A DNA stretch of 64,000 bases, from positions 1,736,001-1,800,000 of the forward strand of contig OZ241898.1 in assembly GCA_965203525.1 (NCBI GenBank), written 5' to 3'. This stretch comes from WTFV01 sp965203525. GTDB taxonomy: Bacteria; Acidobacteriota; Vicinamibacteria; Vicinamibacterales; UBA8438. Both the position numbers and the translations under genes were made by a program. Positions 8,778 through 18,199 of the stretch are shown in pieces. The notes under the pieces were generated by a model, which searched no databases, had not been told where the DNA came from, and saw only the letters and a list, made by a program, of their open reading frames with translations. Positions within the stretch are counted from its first letter, which is position 1. Every line of letters begins with the position of its first letter.

Positions 8778-10226
8778 ATGGACAGAACGGTCGCAACGGG
8801 GCGAAGGAAGCCAACCCGGGGGAAGACGGCCCGGGGGTGGAGACGGATGGCGGCCGGGCTGGCCGCGCTGTCGCTGGCGGCGGCGCCGGTTCGCGCGCTC
8901 ACGCTCGAAGAGGCGTTCGCCGAAGCGGTCCGGACCAACCCCGACCTGCGCGCGGCCCGCGAGGCGGCGCGCTCCGTGCACGAGGGCGTCCCCATCGCCC
9001 GCGCGGTCTGGATGCCCACGGTCCGGGCCGAGCTCCTGGCGAGCCGCACCCGCATCGGGAGCTCGCTGGACTTCTCCGGTTTCTTCTCCGGGATGGCGAC
9101 GAGCTCGCCCCTCGTCACCGATCAGCGGGTCATGACGCTGTCCGCCACGCAGAACCTCTACCACAGCGGCCGGAACTCCGCGCTGATCCGGCGCGCCGAC
9201 CAGGAGGTGCGGCAGGCCCACGCCGCGGTCGAGGACACGGAACAGATCGTGCTGCTGCGGGTCGCCACCGCCTATCTCGACGTGCTGCGCGCCGAGCGCA
9301 CCGTCGAGCTGCGGCAGGCGTCGCTCGCGGCGTTCGAGGCGCGCGTCCGGGAGACCGAGGCGCAGTTCGACGTCGGCGACCGCACCACCGCCGACGTGGC
9401 CCAGGCGCTGGCTGAGCGGGACGTGGCGGCCTCCGAGGTGGCGGCGGCGCGGGCGGACCTCGAAACGCAGCGGTCGCTGTTCGCGATGCTGGTCGGCGCC
9501 GAGCCGCGCGATCTGGCGCCGCCGGGCGATCCGTCCGGCCTGCCCGGTACCCTGGAGGCGGCGATCCGCAGGGCCGAGGACGAACGGCCGGCGGTGCGCG
9601 CCGCCGACTACGCCGTGCAGGCCGCCGACCACGCCGTGCGCGCGGTCAGCGGCGAACTCGGGCCGCGCGTCGATCTGCGGGGGACGGTCACGCGGACCCT
9701 GGGGCAGGGACAACTCTCGGGCCTTCTGCCGAACAGCACCGACATGACCGTGACCGCCCTGGTGACGATGCCGATCTACCAGGCCGGGTCGGTGGGGGCG
9801 CGCCTCCGGCAGGCGCACCGCGCGCAGGGACGCTTCCGGAGCGAGCAGACCGCCGCGAAACGGGAGGCCGCGCAGCGGGCGACCGCCGCCTGGCTCGCCC
9901 TGCGCTCGGCCCGGGAGCGGCTCGCGGCGCTGCGGACCGCGGTCGAAGCGTCGCGCACGGCCCTGGACGGCATCCGGCGCGAGGCCGACATCGGCGAGCG
10001 GACGACGCGGGAAGTGCTCGACGCCGAGCGGAACCTCGTCTCGCGCCAGGTCTCGGCGCTCGGCGCGGAGCGCGACGCGGTCGTCGGCGCCTACCGCCTG
10101 CTGGAGGCGGTAGGCGGACTGACCGCGCGCGGGCTCGGGATCGCGGGCGCCCCCGACCTCGAGCAGGAGGCCCGGGACACCCGGGGGCGCCTGTCGCACG
10201 GCTTCTTCTCGCGCGGCGGGAGATGA
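8778..10226 (+). CDS. TolC-family outer membrane channel protein
   Basis: 482 residues with a signal peptide (AAGLAALSLAAAPVRA). It begins its mature part with TLEEAFAEAVRTNPDLRAARE, the usual TolC-family opening, and contains two alternating coiled-coil/beta halves ending in RREADIGERTTREVLDAERNL, another family hallmark. Such trimers form the outer-membrane exit duct for type I secretion or RND pumps. The NHLM export genes lie on the opposite strand about 3 kb away, so this could be their missing channel, but that is only inferred from closeness. SD-like AGGGG precedes ATG 8778. Confidence 0.88.
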   Translation: MDRTVATGRRKPTRGKTARGWRRMAAGLAALSLAAAPVRALTLEEAFAEAVRTNPDLRAAREAARSVHEGVPIARAVWMPTVRAELLASRTRIGSSLDFSGFFSGMATSSPLVTDQRVMTLSATQNLYHSGRNSALIRRADQEVRQAHAAVEDTEQIVLLRVATAYLDVLRAERTVELRQASLAAFEARVRETEAQFDVGDRTTADVAQALAERDVAASEVAAARADLETQRSLFAMLVGAEPRDLAPPGDPSGLPGTLEAAIRRAEDERPAVRAADYAVQAADHAVRAVSGELGPRVDLRGTVTRTLGQGQLSGLLPNSTDMTVTALVTMPIYQAGSVGARLRQAHRAQGRFRSEQTAAKREAAQRATAAWLALRSARERLAALRTAVEASRTALDGIRREADIGERTTREVLDAERNLVSRQVSALGAERDAVVGAYRLLEAVGGLTARGLGIAGAPDLEQEARDTRGRLSHGFFSRGGR

Positions 10227-10238
10227 CCGCCTGCCGTC

Positions 10239-11582
10239 GTGAGCCGCCTGCAGCCGCACTACGTCGAGTCGTTCTTCCTGGAGGCGTTCCGGCGGCTCGG
10301 CGGCGCGCTGCGCCGGCGCGAGCCGCGCCGCTATCAGGTGACGCACGTCCCGGCGGCGGTCCGCGGCCGGGACCGGGCGGCCGGGACCGGCGAACCGGTG
10401 CTGTCCCGTTACGAGCGGATCGTGTTCGAGAAGTCCCTCGCCGCTCCGCCGGGCCGGCCGCCGGCGGCGTTCGTTCGCCCCGGCCATCCGCTGCTCGACG
10501 CGGTCATCGACCTGACGCTGGAGCGCCACCGCGATCTGCTGCAGCGGGGCGCGGTCCTCGTCGACGACCGCGACCACGGCACGGCGCCCCGCGTGCTCTT
10601 CTCCATCGAGCACACGCTGCAGGACGGCGGCGCGACCCGCACCGGGGAGCGGCGGGTGATCTCCAGGCGCATGCTCTACGTCGAGCTCGACGCCGGCGGC
10701 GCGGCGCGCCATCCGCGCCACGCGCCCTACCTCGACTACCGGCCGCTGCGGGAGGGCGACCCGGCGGCCGACGCGATCCTCGGCCGGCCCGAGTGCTCGT
10801 GGGTCGACGGCGACCTGGAACCGCGTGCGCTGGCGCACGCCGTCGCCCGCGTCGTGCCGGAACATCTCGCGGAGGTCCGCGGCGCCACCCTCGCGCGGGT
10901 GGGGAAGACCGAGGCGGCCGTGAAGGAGCGGCTCACCAAGGAGATCGGGTACTGGGACCACCGCGCCGAACAGCTCAGGCTGGAGGAGGAGGCGGGCCGG
11001 ACCGGCGCGCGGCTCAACTCCGGCGAGGCGCGCCGCCGGGCGGACGCCTTGCAGCTCCGGCTGCGGAAACGCCTGGCGGAATTGCAGCGGGAGGCGCGGA
11101 TCGCGCCCCGGCCGCCGGTGATCCTGGGCGGCCTGCTGGTCGTGCCCCGCGGGCTGATCGACGAGATGACCGGCGTGGCCCCGCCGGTCCCGCCGCCGGC
11201 CGACACGCAGGCGTCCGCGGCGCGGGCGCGCGCCCTCGTGATGGAGACCGAGCGCCGTCTCGGCTTCGAACCGGCCGACCGCGAGCACGAGAAGCTCGGC
11301 TACGACGTCGAGAGCCGGGTCCCCGCCACCGGCCGGCTGCGGTTCATCGAGGTCAAGGGGCGCCGGGCCGACGCCGAGACCGTCACCGTGACCCGCAACG
11401 AGATCCTCTGTTCGCTGAACAAGCCGGACGACTTCATCCTCGCAGTCGTCGAGTTCCGGGACGACGACACGCACCGCGTCCACTACGTCCGGCGGCCGTT
11501 CCGGCGCGAACCCGACTTCGCCGCCGCGAGCGTCAACTACAAGATGAAGGACCTGCTGGCGAAGGCGGAGGAGCCGTGGTAG
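10239..11582 (+). pseudogene. C-terminal remnant of a defence-type SNF2-like helicase with DUF3883
   Basis: 447 residues from a GTG. The C-terminus is a clear DUF3883 domain (RLGFEPADREHEKLGYDVESR ... RFIEVKGR ... VTRNEILCSLNKPDDFIL), a nuclease-like module normally found at the end of large SNF2-type helicases. The middle resembles the helicase region beginning SRLQPHYVESFFLEAF. No helicase motor motif (DEAH, Walker A) is present, and the TolC stop codon lies in the same frame only 12 nt before the GTG. The motor half therefore seems lost, with the breakpoint at the TolC boundary. In intact loci such helicases sit with DUF499 and DUF1156 proteins, as here. A functional stand-alone DUF3883 protein cannot be excluded. 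Confidence 0.7.
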
Positions 11583-11659
11583 GGGGCGGCAAAATGCGCA
11601 GCGAGCGGCCCGACGCGACGGCCAGCCGCTCGGCGAAGGCGGAGGAGCCGCGGTAGGGG
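11558..11659. repeat. Repeat-insert-repeat pair covering the helicase stop codon, 28/46/28 nt
   Basis: 28-nt copies at 11558-11585 and 11632-11659 (one mismatch) are separated by 46 unique nt, period 74. The repeated sequence is the last codons and the stop of the helicase remnant (AKAEEP plus one residue and stop), so the second copy is a duplicated gene end. Confidence 0.7.
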
Positions 11660-11711
11660 CGTCCGGGGCGGACGGGCGGCGCCGCCCGTCCACCGGCGCG
11701 GCGGGTACACT

Positions 11712-11800
11712 GGGACCCGCGCGCGGCCGGGAGATGCGCGGTGGGCTTGGCCGCGGACCACGGCGGCCACGCCGGGATCCGCGCGCGGCCGGATGATGCG
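11712..11800. repeat. Repeat-insert-repeat pair in the DUF499 leader, 27/35/27 nt
   Basis: 27-nt copies at 11712-11738 and 11774-11800 (three mismatches; core CCGCGCGCGGCCGG) flank a 35-nt insert, period 62. It lies between a possible -10 (TACACT, 11706-11711) and the DUF499 start at 11820. Confidence 0.6.
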
Positions 11801-11819
11801 GATCGGGGAACGACGGCAA

Positions 11820-14800
11820 ATGGCTGCGACCAACCACGAACGGGTAGGCAGGGCGCTCGAACTGCTGAGGGCGGGACTCGGCCCGTTCGTCGAACGCGAG
11901 ATGCAGCGCGCCGTCAAGGCGCAGCGGGTGGGCGCGGCGGCGTTGCGGCCCTTCGTCGACGATCCGAACGTCGGCGAGCGGCCGGTGGCCGCATGGGACG
12001 CCGCGGCGCTCCTCAAGCTGATGTGGGAGACGTGGAACGACGTGTTCCGCGCGATCCTCGGGCCGGCCGAGCGCGGCTTCGTCGGCGAGCTGCGCGGCCA
12101 CCGGAACCGGTGGGCGCACCAGGAGCCGTTCTCCGGCGACGACGCCTACCGCGCGCTCGACACCGCGAACCGGCTGCTGGCGGCGGTGTCGGCGCCGCAG
12201 GCGGCCGACGTCGAGAAGCTCAAGATGGAGCTGCTGCGCGCCCGCTTCGACGAGCAGGCGCGCGGCGAACGCCGCCGGCAGGCGGGCCTGGCCCTCGCCG
12301 GGACGGCCGCGGCCCTGAAGCCGTGGCGCGAGGTGGTCACGCCGCACCGGGACGTGGCGAACGGCCGGTACCAGCAGGCGGAGTTCGTCGCCGACCTCTG
12401 GCAGGTGCGCCTCGGCGAGGGGACCGACGAGTACCGCGACCCGGTCGAATTCTTCCGGCGCACCTACCTCACGGAGAGCCTGAAGGGGATGCTGGCCGGC
12501 GCGGTGCGGCGGCTGGCCGGCGCCGGCGGCGATCCGGTGGTGCGGTTGCAGACCAACTTCGGCGGCGGCAAGACCCATTCGATGCTCGCGCTGTACCACC
12601 TCTGCTCCGGCGCCGCCTCGAGCGAGCTGGCCGGCGTGGAGGCGCTGCTGCGCGACATCGGGGCGCCGGCGCCGCCGCGCGTCCGGCGCGTCGTGCTGGT
12701 GGGCAACCGCATCTCGCCGGGCAATCCGGCCGCGAAGGAGGACGGCACGGTCGTGCGCACGCTGTGGGGCGAGCTGGCGTGGCAGTTGGGCGGGGCGGCG
12801 GCGTACGCCCGCGTCGTCGGAGACGACGAGCACGCGACCAGCCCCGGCGACGTCCTGCGGCAGCTTCTCGTCGAGCACGGACCGTGCCTGATCCTGATCG
12901 ACGAGTGGGTCGCCTACGCGCGCCAGCTCCACGACCGGAGCGACCTGCCGGCGGGCAGCTTCGAGACGCAGTTCACGTTCGCGCAGGCGTTGACCGAATC
13001 GGTGAAGGCGGCCGGCAACTGCCTGCTGGTGGTCAGCCTGCCGGCGTCGGACTCCACCGGTTCGCCGCACGCGCAGGCCGACGAAGTGGAGGTGGGCGGC
13101 CAGCGGGGGCGCGAGGCGCTCGACCGGCTGCGCAACGTCGTCGGGCGCATCGAATCGTCGTGGCGGCCGGCCAGCGCCGAGGAAGGGTTCGAGATCGTCC
13201 GCCGCCGGCTGTTCGAGCCGTTCGCCGACGCGGAGCAGTTCAGGAGCCGCGACGTGGTCGCCCGCGCGTTCGCCGACTTCTACCGCCGCCAGCAGCAGGA
13301 GTTCCCGCCGGAGTGCCGCGACGCCGACTACGAGAAGCGGATCGGCGCCGCCTACCCCATCCACCCGGAAGTATTCGACCGGCTCTACTCCGACTGGTCG
13401 ACGCTGGTGACGTTCCAGCGGACGCGCGGCGTGCTGCGGCTGATGGCCGCGGTCATCCACGGCCTGTGGCAGAAGGGCGACGCCGGCCCGCTCATCCTGC
13501 CCGCCAACCTGTCGATCGACGATCCGCGCGTGCAGTTCGAGCTGACCCGCTACCTGCCGGAGAACTGGGTGCCGGTGATCGAGAAGGACGTCGACGGCCC
13601 GCGCGCGCTGCCGCCGCGGATCGACGGCGAGGTGGCCAACCTGGGGAAGCATTCGGCCTGCCGGCGGGTCGCGCGCGCCGTCTACCTGGGGTCGGCGCCG
13701 GGGGCGGGGGCGGCCCAGCGCGGACTCGAGGACCGGCGCATCAAGCTGGGCTCGGTGCTGCCCGGCGAGTCGCCCGCCGTCTTCGGCGACGCCCTGCGGC
13801 GGCTGGCCGCGGCGGCCACCTACCTCTACCAGGACGGCGCCCGCTACTGGTACGACACGCGGCCGACCGTCACCAAGCTGGCCGAGGACCGCGCCGAGCA
13901 GTTGCGCCGCGATCCGGACCGGGTGGAGCAGGCGATCGGCGCCCGGCTGCGCGGCGCGCTACGCGAGACCGGCGGCTTCGGCCGCGTCCACGCCGCGCCG
14001 CGGACCGGCCACGACGTGGCGGACGAACGGGAAACCCGTCTGGTGGTGCTCGGCGTCGATCACCCGTACCACCGCGACCCCGGATCGCCGGCGGAGCGGG
14101 CGGCGGCGGCGATCCTCGACAGCCGGGGGACCACGCCGCGGCTCTACCGCAACACCCTGGTGTTCCTGGCGCCCGACCAGTCCCGGCTCCAGGACCTCGA
14201 CGACGCGGTGCGCCGCCATCTGGCGTGGGAGTCGATTCTCGGCGAACGCGAGCTGCTCGATCTGTCTCCCCATCAGGTGCGGCAGGCGGAGACCCAGCGG
14301 GACGCCGCCGCCGAGGCCGTCACCGCCCGGCTGCCGGAGACCTACCAGTGGCTCCTGACCCCGGTGCAGCCGACGGCGGCCGATCCGGTCGCGTGGGAGG
14401 CGGCGCGCCTGACCGGCCAGGGCGCCCTGGCGGTCCGGGCGGCGCGCCGGCTGAAGAGCGACGACCTGCTGGCGGCCGGCTTCGCCGGCACGCGCCTCCG
14501 GATGGAGCTCGACAAGGTGCCGCTGTGGCGCGGCGGCCACGTGGCGGTCCGCCAGCTCGTCGACGACTTCGCCAGCTACCTCTACCTGCCGCGCCTCCGG
14601 GATCCGGCGGTGCTGCTGGACGCCGCCGCCGCCGGCGTCGGGCTGCTGACCTGGGAGTCCGAGGGCTTCGGCTACGCGGACGGCTTCGACGAAGACGCCG
14701 GGCGGTACCGCGGCCTGCGCGGCGGGCAGACGATCACCCTGGCGGATCCGGACGCCGCCGGCGTGCTGGTCCGGCCGGAAGCCGCCCGCCGGCAACTGGA

Positions 14801-15167
14801 CGCGGACCGGCAACTGGACACGGACCGGGCCGCGCCGACCGGGGCGGGCGGCGCCGCCGCCGGCGGCGGTTTCGGAACGCCGCCGCCGGGGACGGACGGC
14901 GGCGCGATCGGCGGTTCGGGAACCGACCCGCCGCCGACGCGCTTCCACGGCAGCGTGTCGCTCGACGCGACCCGCGCCGGCCGCGACGCGAGCCGGGTCG
15001 CCGACGAAGTGATCAGCCATCTGGCCGGCCTCGTGGGCGGCGCCGTCAGGGTGACGCTGGAGATCGAGGCCGACATTCCCGGCGGCGCGCCCGACCACGT
15101 CGTGCGCACGGTGACCGAGAACAGCCGCACGCTGAAGTTCGACGACCACGGCTTCGAGCGCGAGTAG
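11820..15167 (+). CDS. DUF499 ATPase with N-terminal Swt1-type HEPN domain (anti-phage associated)
   Basis: 1115 residues from ATG 11820, chosen because homologous sequence begins at NHERVGRALELL. Residues 1-130 form a Swt1-like HEPN domain with the R-N-x3-H RNase motif (R95-H100, RNRWAH), implying possible RNA cleavage. The DUF499 ATPase follows with Walker A NFGGGKTH (about 245) and Walker B CLILIDEWVAYARQL. The linker around 990-1040 is Gly/Pro rich. DUF499 proteins co-occur with DUF1156 methyltransferases and DUF3883 helicases in phage-resistance loci; all three are present here but scattered. The reading frame is open and looks intact, the best preserved member of the set. Confidence 0.85.
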   Translation: MAATNHERVGRALELLRAGLGPFVEREMQRAVKAQRVGAAALRPFVDDPNVGERPVAAWDAAALLKLMWETWNDVFRAILGPAERGFVGELRGHRNRWAHQEPFSGDDAYRALDTANRLLAAVSAPQAADVEKLKMELLRARFDEQARGERRRQAGLALAGTAAALKPWREVVTPHRDVANGRYQQAEFVADLWQVRLGEGTDEYRDPVEFFRRTYLTESLKGMLAGAVRRLAGAGGDPVVRLQTNFGGGKTHSMLALYHLCSGAASSELAGVEALLRDIGAPAPPRVRRVVLVGNRISPGNPAAKEDGTVVRTLWGELAWQLGGAAAYARVVGDDEHATSPGDVLRQLLVEHGPCLILIDEWVAYARQLHDRSDLPAGSFETQFTFAQALTESVKAAGNCLLVVSLPASDSTGSPHAQADEVEVGGQRGREALDRLRNVVGRIESSWRPASAEEGFEIVRRRLFEPFADAEQFRSRDVVARAFADFYRRQQQEFPPECRDADYEKRIGAAYPIHPEVFDRLYSDWSTLVTFQRTRGVLRLMAAVIHGLWQKGDAGPLILPANLSIDDPRVQFELTRYLPENWVPVIEKDVDGPRALPPRIDGEVANLGKHSACRRVARAVYLGSAPGAGAAQRGLEDRRIKLGSVLPGESPAVFGDALRRLAAAATYLYQDGARYWYDTRPTVTKLAEDRAEQLRRDPDRVEQAIGARLRGALRETGGFGRVHAAPRTGHDVADERETRLVVLGVDHPYHRDPGSPAERAAAAILDSRGTTPRLYRNTLVFLAPDQSRLQDLDDAVRRHLAWESILGERELLDLSPHQVRQAETQRDAAAEAVTARLPETYQWLLTPVQPTAADPVAWEAARLTGQGALAVRAARRLKSDDLLAAGFAGTRLRMELDKVPLWRGGHVAVRQLVDDFASYLYLPRLRDPAVLLDAAAAGVGLLTWESEGFGYADGFDEDAGRYRGLRGGQTITLADPDAAGVLVRPEAARRQLDADRQLDTDRAAPTGAGGAAAGGGFGTPPPGTDGGAIGGSGTDPPPTRFHGSVSLDATRAGRDASRVADEVISHLAGLVGGAVRVTLEIEADIPGGAPDHVVRTVTENSRTLKFDDHGFERE

Positions 15168-15264
15168 ACGAGGGCAGGCGGAAGGGACATGGTGCCGCGC
15201 GGCGCTCGAATCGGCTGAAGGTGCGGTCGGCATGGGACGAATGGCCGTCGACGAAATGACCGGC

Positions 15265-16914
15265 ATGCGTTTCTTCAACACGACCGGCCCGGTGGTGGCG
15301 GCGGACCACTACTGCATCCCGCCGCTGTCGCGCCTGGACGTCGACGAACTGCTCCGGCTGATCCGCGGCAAGCGCTACTTCGTGCTGCACGCCCCCCGGC
15401 AGACGGGGAAGACCTCGGCCCTGCTGGCGTTGCGGGACCGGCTGAACACCGACGGCTACCGCTGCGTGTACGCCAACGTCGAGGTGGCGCAGACGGCCCG
15501 CGAGGACGTCGGACAGGCGATCCGCACGGTGCTGGGCCGGCTGGCCTCCCGGGCGCGGACGACGCTGGGCGACGAGTTCCTGGAGGGCGTCTACCGCGGC
15601 CTGCTCGAGACGCACGCGCCGGACGAGGCGCTGATCGAGGCGCTGGCGCGCTGGGCCGCGGCGGACGCGCGTCCGCTGGTGCTGCTGATCGACGAGATCG
15701 ACGCGCTGGTGGGCGACTCGCTGCTGGCCGTGCTGCGGCAGTTGCGGGCGGGGTACGACCAGCGGCCGCGGAACTTTCCGCAAAGCGTGATGCTGTGCGG
15801 CGTGCGGGACGTGCGGGACTACCGGATCCACTCCGGCTCGGCGAACACGGTCGTCGCCGGGGGCAGCGCGTTCAACGTCAAGGCGAAGTCGTTGCGGCTG
15901 GGGGACTTCTCGCGGGCCGACGTCCTGGCGCTGCTGGGGCAGCACACGGCGGAGACGGGGCAGGCGTTCACGGCCGGGGCGCTGGAGACGGTGTGGGAGC
16001 GGACGCAGGGGCAGCCGTGGCTGGTGAACGCGCTGGCGGACGACGCCTGCTTCGAGGACAAGGCGGGCCGGGACCGGTCGCGTCCGATCGACGCGGAGGC
16101 GGTTCTGGCGGCGCAGGAGCGTCTGATTCTGCGGCGGGAGACGCACCTGGACCAGTTGGCGGACAAGCTGCAGGAAGAACGGGTGCGGCGGGTGGTCGAG
16201 CCGCTGCTGAGCGGCGGCGCGGAGCGCGGCTTCAAGGCCCGCGATCTGGAGTACGTCCGCGACCTGGGCCTGATCGCGGTGGACGACCCGCCGCGGGTCG
16301 CCAATCCGATCTACGCCGAGGTGGTCCCGCGCGAGCTGACCTACGCGGTCCAGGCGGGACTGACGGAGGAAATGGCGTGGTATGTCGACGCCGGCGGCGG
16401 GCTGGACGTGCGGAAGCTGCTGGCGGCGTTCCAGACTTTCTTCCGGGAGCATTCGGAGCACTGGTCGCAACGGTTCCAGTATCAGGAGGCGTGGCCGCAG
16501 TTGCTGCTGCAGGCGGTCCTGCAGCGGGTGGTGAACGGCGGCGGGCGGATCGAGCGGGAGTACGGGCTGGGGCGGGGCCGCACCGACCTGCTGATCGTCT
16601 GGCCGCGGGCCGGTGGGGGATCGGCCGCTGGCGCATTCCGCGCCGGCGCATCGCCAACCGGGGCCGAAGAGGCGCCGGGGCGGGTTGCGCGGGTCGACAA
16701 GATCGTGATCGAGTGCAAGGTGCTGCGCGGGAGCCTGGAGCGGACCGTCGCCGAGGGGCTGGAGCAGACGGCGGCGTACATGGATCGGTGCGCGGCCGCG
16801 GAGGGCCATCTGGTGGTCGTCGACCGCACGGAGGGGCGGCGATGGGCCGAGAAGGTGTTCCACCGCCGGTCGGAGTCGCGCGCCAGCGCAACGATCGACG
16901 TGTGGGGGATGTGA
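15265..16914 (+). CDS. AAA-ATPase fused to PD-(D/E)XK nuclease, copy 1
   Basis: 549 residues from ATG 15265 (MRFFNTTGPV), the start shared with copy 2; in-frame ATGs upstream (15232) are created by local sequence not present in copy 2. Residues 43-51 hold the P-loop APRQTGKTS, Walker B is LVLLIDEIDAL, and the C-terminus has a PD-(D/E)XK-like pattern (GRGRTDLLI, then KIVIECKVL). ATPases of this type are multi-copy in many bacteria and are suspected of defence or mobile-element roles. It follows DUF499 by about 100 nt. It carries at 16663-16698 the unoccupied form of the site that is duplicated in copy 2. Confidence 0.8.
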   Translation: MRFFNTTGPVVAADHYCIPPLSRLDVDELLRLIRGKRYFVLHAPRQTGKTSALLALRDRLNTDGYRCVYANVEVAQTAREDVGQAIRTVLGRLASRARTTLGDEFLEGVYRGLLETHAPDEALIEALARWAAADARPLVLLIDEIDALVGDSLLAVLRQLRAGYDQRPRNFPQSVMLCGVRDVRDYRIHSGSANTVVAGGSAFNVKAKSLRLGDFSRADVLALLGQHTAETGQAFTAGALETVWERTQGQPWLVNALADDACFEDKAGRDRSRPIDAEAVLAAQERLILRRETHLDQLADKLQEERVRRVVEPLLSGGAERGFKARDLEYVRDLGLIAVDDPPRVANPIYAEVVPRELTYAVQAGLTEEMAWYVDAGGGLDVRKLLAAFQTFFREHSEHWSQRFQYQEAWPQLLLQAVLQRVVNGGGRIEREYGLGRGRTDLLIVWPRAGGGSAAGAFRAGASPTGAEEAPGRVARVDKIVIECKVLRGSLERTVAEGLEQTAAYMDRCAAAEGHLVVVDRTEGRRWAEKVFHRRSESRASATIDVWGM

Positions 16915-16933
16915 GGCCCGCGGGAGTCCCGGA

Positions 16934-16939
16934 TATACT
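16934..16939 (+). promoter_or_regulatory. -10 element TATACT, duplicated from the amidohydrolase promoter
   Basis: TATACT lies 7 nt before the ATG of the amidohydrolase remnant, exactly as at 29448 in the intact copy. It would now drive only the broken gene. Confidence 0.5.
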
Positions 16940-16946
16940 CCCGGCC

Positions 16947-17151
16947 ATGCCGATCACGCCGCGCTGGACGCGGTGGGTGCTCGTCGCGCAGCATCGGGAG
17001 CGATCCGCCGGGCAAGGTGGCGCTCGCGCTCGCCGCGCGCGCCGGCCGCATCCCGGGCCCGCGGCTGCGCACCGCCGGCCTCGGCTTCTCGCACCCGGAC
17101 AACGGCTTCCCGCCCGGCCGCCCGATCAACCGTCCCGCGACCGCCGCCGAG
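16947..17151 (+). pseudogene. Amidohydrolase remnant (copy of 29461-30000 with internal deletion)
   Basis: The first codons MPITPRWTRWVL match the intact gene at 29461, then about 330 nt are missing and the match resumes in the region encoding SIGSDPPGKVALAL and GLGFSHPDNGFPPGRP. It ends at 17151 where the match to the parent stops. The deletion joins two short similar stretches (around GTCGCGCAG), suggesting a microhomology event. No function expected. Confidence 0.85.
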
Positions 17152-17272
17152 ACTCATTGACGTCGGCGTGGCGGATCGTCGTGGACTGGCAGGTTGTCGC
17201 GGCGCGCGAGTCGGCGTTCGGGCCCGCGCGTAGCCGGCGTCTTCATCAAGCTGGCCCTGCGCATGGCGCTCG

Positions 17273-18199
17273 TTATGCACCCGCTTCCATCTGTGTCCCG
17301 GCGCCGGGCCGCGGCGCGCCGGCCAGCGCCGCGGCGAGGCCGGCCCCGATGCGTTCGGCCGCCGCTTCGACGTCCCGATCGCTGACGTGCGCGTAGCGCA
17401 GGGTCATCCGCTCGCCGACGTGGCCGAGCAGGCGCGCGACCACCGGCAGCGCCACGCCCGCGAGCACCGCCTGACTCGCGAACGTGTGGCGGAGGTCGTG
17501 CAGGCGCACGTCGGCGAGGCCCGCCTCCCGGCGCACCTTGCGCCAGAGCGACAACTCGAGTGGGCGTGGCCCCGGCGTCCCGTCCGGCGCCGGAAAGACG
17601 TACGGGCCGCCGCCCCGGGGCTGGCGGACGAGGATCGCCCGCGCCGGTTCGTTCAGCCACACCGTCCGCCGCCCCGTCTTGCTGTCGCGCAACTGCACGA
17701 CGTCGCCGTCGATTTCCGTCCAGCGCAGGGTCACGATCTCGGCTTTCCGGCACCCCGTCAGCAGCAGCAGCCGGATGACGTCCGCCTGCTGCCGGCCCGA
17801 TCCGGCGCGCCGGCCGCGATGGGCGTCCAGCGCCGCGTGCAGGCGCTCGACCTCGGCCCGCGACAGGAAGCGGGTCGGCCGCGGACGCCGGTTGCGCGTC
17901 ACGCCGCGGGCGGGATTGGCGGCGAGGTGGCCGCACCGGACGGCGTGGTTCAGAATCTGCCGCAGCACGTCCAGCGTCCGGTTCGCGCCGCCGGGCGCCG
18001 TCCGGCTGTAGCGGTCGAACCAGGAGTGCACCGCCGCCCGGTCTATCCGGTCCAGCGGTTGCGCGCCGAACGCGGGCAGCAGTTGCGTCCGCAGCGCGCT
18101 GTCCACGCGCCGGCGGGTCGACGGCTTCGAGCGGTCGTGGCAAGCGTGCTTCCACGGCCCGACGGCGAAGTCCCGGAACGTCGGCACCGCCATCGTCAA
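17273..18199 (-). CDS. Tyrosine recombinase/integrase, second of a tandem pair
   Basis: 308 residues. Catalytic set: Arg in TGCRKAEIVTLRW, Lys in RDSKTGRRTVW, HxxR in LHDLRHTFAS, His in LLGHVGERMT and Tyr in LRYAHVSD. The N-terminal SAM-like core-binding domain (about 10-115) is present. It overlaps the first recombinase by 4 nt, so the two are co-translated. Tandem recombinases usually move a common element; candidates are the methylase segment on one side or the segment duplicated nearby. The attachment sites are not evident. Confidence 0.9.
   Translation of the reverse strand: MTMAVPTFRDFAVGPWKHACHDRSKPSTRRRVDSALRTQLLPAFGAQPLDRIDRAAVHSWFDRYSRTAPGGANRTLDVLRQILNHAVRCGHLAANPARGVTRNRRPRPTRFLSRAEVERLHAALDAHRGRRAGSGRQQADVIRLLLLTGCRKAEIVTLRWTEIDGDVVQLRDSKTGRRTVWLNEPARAILVRQPRGGGPYVFPAPDGTPGPRPLELSLWRKVRREAGLADVRLHDLRHTFASQAVLAGVALPVVARLLGHVGERMTLRYAHVSDRDVEAAAERIGAGLAAALAGAPRPGAGTQMEAGA

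Larger units (their letters stand above)
15196..17151. repeat. Long direct repeat, left copy (partner 27672-about 30000)
   Basis: From 15196 onwards the sequence matches 27672 onwards at near identity, through the AAA-ATPase gene and into the beginning of an amidohydrolase. The left copy lacks about 330 nt of the amidohydrolase start region and diverges finally at 17151. The upstream edge contains the tail of the antitoxin reading frame seen intact at the right copy, so the right copy looks ancestral. Confidence 0.85.

Noticed and set aside
8640..13652. Very long open frame (1670 codons) on the minus strand
   Set aside because: It lies opposite TolC, helicase remnant and DUF499 and has the Arg/Gly/Pro-rich composition of a GC-rich shadow frame.
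17152..17272. tRNA gene or obvious attachment site next to the tandem recombinases
   Set aside because: No cloverleaf or CCA-like end and no direct repeat pair that would mark attL/attR could be identified by eye.
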